From positions 1 through 6,960 of the forward strand of contig CAKRLN010000115.1 of NCBI GenBank assembly GCA_934359535.1: a stretch of DNA of 6,960 bases, written 5' to 3'. Source of the stretch: an uncultured Lachnospiraceae bacterium. Lineage in GTDB: Bacteria; Bacillota; Clostridia; Lachnospirales; Lachnospiraceae. Below the pieces are notes generated by a model. It saw nothing but the letters and a program-made list of their open reading frames with translations, ran no database searches and was not told the DNA's origin. Made by a program: the position numbers and the translations under genes. Every line of letters begins with the position of its first letter. Position 1 is the stretch's first letter. This document shows, one piece after another, positions 5,746 to 6,960 of this stretch.

Positions 5746-6960
5746 TTATTTTTTTACCCCTTTTGTATCACGGTTCGCAATATGCAGGCGGTGTAACGCC
5801 ACCTCTTTACCTTTTACTTCCGTGCTTTTTTCCTCTCCCTCGGAAAGAACATAAATATCCGTCAGCAGATCGCCCGCTGCAAGCTTCATGCCGCGCACAC
5901 CGACTGCCCCCTTTTTCTTCTCCGGAACAGTCCCAGCTTCAATCCGTAAAAACATGTCCTTTGCTGACCGCATCACAATTGTCTGGTTCTCAGAAAGCGG
6001 CTGTACGATCAGAAGTTCATCCTCCTCGGAAAGCTTCGTTGCCGCTGTTGTACGCTTCGAAACATCAAATTCACTGCCATCTACAACCTTAAGCATTGTC
6101 TGCTTTGTGCCAAAGAATACCGGGCGCTCCAAAAGTGCCTGTAAGCTGTACATCGCAATGACGTTCTCCTCACGACTGTTGTAGTTGCTTAGATTATCGA
6201 TCGGCACTCCCTTATCCCGGAGCTTTCCAAACGGAAGATCCTGCACCTTAAGAAGATGCATATTCCCGGTATTTGTAAAAATACAGATCTTATCCGTATT
6301 CCTGCATGAAAACAGGATCTTGTTCTCACTCTCGACCGTCTCCTTATTGCGTTCATAAATAGACAGATCAATCGTTCTCGCATATCCAAAGCGGTCCATT
6401 AAGAACATGACATCCTTTTCTTCGATCTTCTTCTCTACAACAACCGCCTCTTTTAAATTGTCAATGGTTGTTTTGCGCTCTTTGCCATATTCTTTGATAT
6501 ACTGCTTTAACTCCTTGATGATGACCTTCGCCATGGAGGAACGGTTCTGTAAAATATCCTCATACTTTGCAATCCTTGCAAGTGTCTCCTCATGCTCCTT
6601 TTGCAATGCTTCAATCTCAAGCCCGATCAGCTTGTACAGACGCATTTCAAGAATAGCAGATGCCTGACGCTCGGTAAAACGAAGCTCACCGGCCTGCTTT
6701 TTGGATGCCGCACTCTTAAAACGGATTTCAGAGGTATCGCCATTTGTCAGGCATGCCTTTGCCTGCTTTAGATTCTTACTGCCACGCAGGATCTCTATAA
6801 TCAGGTCTATGACATCGCATGCAGCAATCAGTCCCTCCTGAATCTCCTTTTTTTCCTTTTCCTTTGCAAGCAGTGTCTTATATTTTCTTGTTGCAATCTC
6901 ATACTGAAAATCTACATGGTGACGGATGACCGGCACAATCCCCATGGTCTCTGGCCGTCC
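5746..6960 (-). CDS. parC: DNA topoisomerase IV subunit A (ParC/GyrA family), C-terminal part
   Basis: The 404 visible residues are the C-terminal half of a type IIA topoisomerase A subunit; the catalytic-tyrosine domain lies outside the window. The visible start GRPETMGIVPVIRHHVDFQ is the conserved segment leading into the coiled-coil region. Charged helices with heptad character (visible residues about 20-50 and 95-165, including FTERQASAILEMRLYKLIGLE, split here as FTERQASAILEM and RLYKLIGLE) follow, then a beta-pinwheel C-terminal domain from about residue 180. The enzyme passes one DNA duplex through another to decatenate or relax DNA, with an ATPase B subunit as partner. Where a gyrase would carry the GyrA box (QRRGGKG-type), this protein has FGKLRDKGVPI, a degenerate form, which favours ParC over GyrA. 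A late KKKGAVGVRGMKL repeat is retained. The stop lies 1 nt before folC. GyrA-type function cannot be fully excluded without the N-terminus. Confidence 0.88.
   Translation of the reverse strand, partial: GRPETMGIVPVIRHHVDFQYEIATRKYKTLLAKEKEKKEIQEGLIAACDVIDLIIEILRGSKNLKQAKACLTNGDTSEIRFKSAASKKQAGELRFTERQASAILEMRLYKLIGLEIEALQKEHEETLARIAKYEDILQNRSSMAKVIIKELKQYIKEYGKERKTTIDNLKEAVVVEKKIEEKDVMFLMDRFGYARTIDLSIYERNKETVESENKILFSCRNTDKICIFTNTGNMHLLKVQDLPFGKLRDKGVPIDNLSNYNSREENVIAMYSLQALLERPVFFGTKQTMLKVVDGSEFDVSKRTTAATKLSEEDELLIVQPLSENQTIVMRSAKDMFLRIEAGTVPEKKKGAVGVRGMKLAAGDLLTDIYVLSEGEEKSTEVKGKEVALHRLHIANRDTKGVKK

Noticed and set aside
5763..6184. Plus-strand reading frames opposite the ParC-like gene
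   Set aside because: They are antisense to a conserved protein, overlap each other in different frames and lack convincing ribosome sites.

Overview
The window is about 45% GC and reads as chromosome of a Gram-positive anaerobe of the Clostridia, most likely a Lachnospiraceae-type gut bacterium. The support is the protein style of every gene (ParC-like subunit, FolB-FolK fusion, CPBP protease, glutamate synthase start), strong AGGAGG-type ribosome binding sites and tightly packed co-directional genes. The genus cannot be fixed from sequence reading alone. All genes lie on the minus strand, so transcription runs from high to low coordinates.

Layout in transcription order: (1) 6960-5746, the C-terminal 404 residues of a type IIA topoisomerase A subunit, ParC-like, whose start lies outside the window. 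(2) 5744-1908, a folate cluster: folC, folE, folP and a folB-folK fusion. (3) 1868-428, an HAD-family phosphatase-like gene and a CPBP-family membrane protease-like gene, coupled by an overlap. A strong intrinsic terminator at about 364-418 closes this run. (4) 363-93, an AT-rich intergenic region with promoter candidates and an 11-bp-spaced tandem repeat. (5) 92-1, the first 30 codons of gltB (glutamate synthase large subunit), which runs off the window edge.

The fol genes supply most of the pterin branch. FolE makes dihydroneopterin triphosphate from GTP. FolB and FolK turn dihydroneopterin into the activated hydroxymethyl-pterin diphosphate. FolP joins it to p-aminobenzoate, and FolC adds glutamate to give dihydrofolate and polyglutamates. 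No gene in the window is an obvious dihydroneopterin triphosphate pyrophosphatase (Nudix), folA or pab gene. The HAD phosphatase directly behind folBK is therefore a reasonable but unproven candidate for removing the last phosphate from dihydroneopterin monophosphate.

The most striking non-coding object is a 211-bp MITE-like element (3645-3855) between folE and folP. It has near-perfect 16-bp terminal inverted repeats, internal nested stems, no ORF, and a perfect 11-bp target-site duplication. Removing it restores an ordinary gap of about 70 bp, so it is an insertion into the folate operon whose left boundary lies just upstream of the folP ribosome binding site. I saw no CRISPR array, tRNA, rRNA, complete insertion sequence or clear tetrahydrofolate riboswitch. 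Apart from the insertion this is a housekeeping region.
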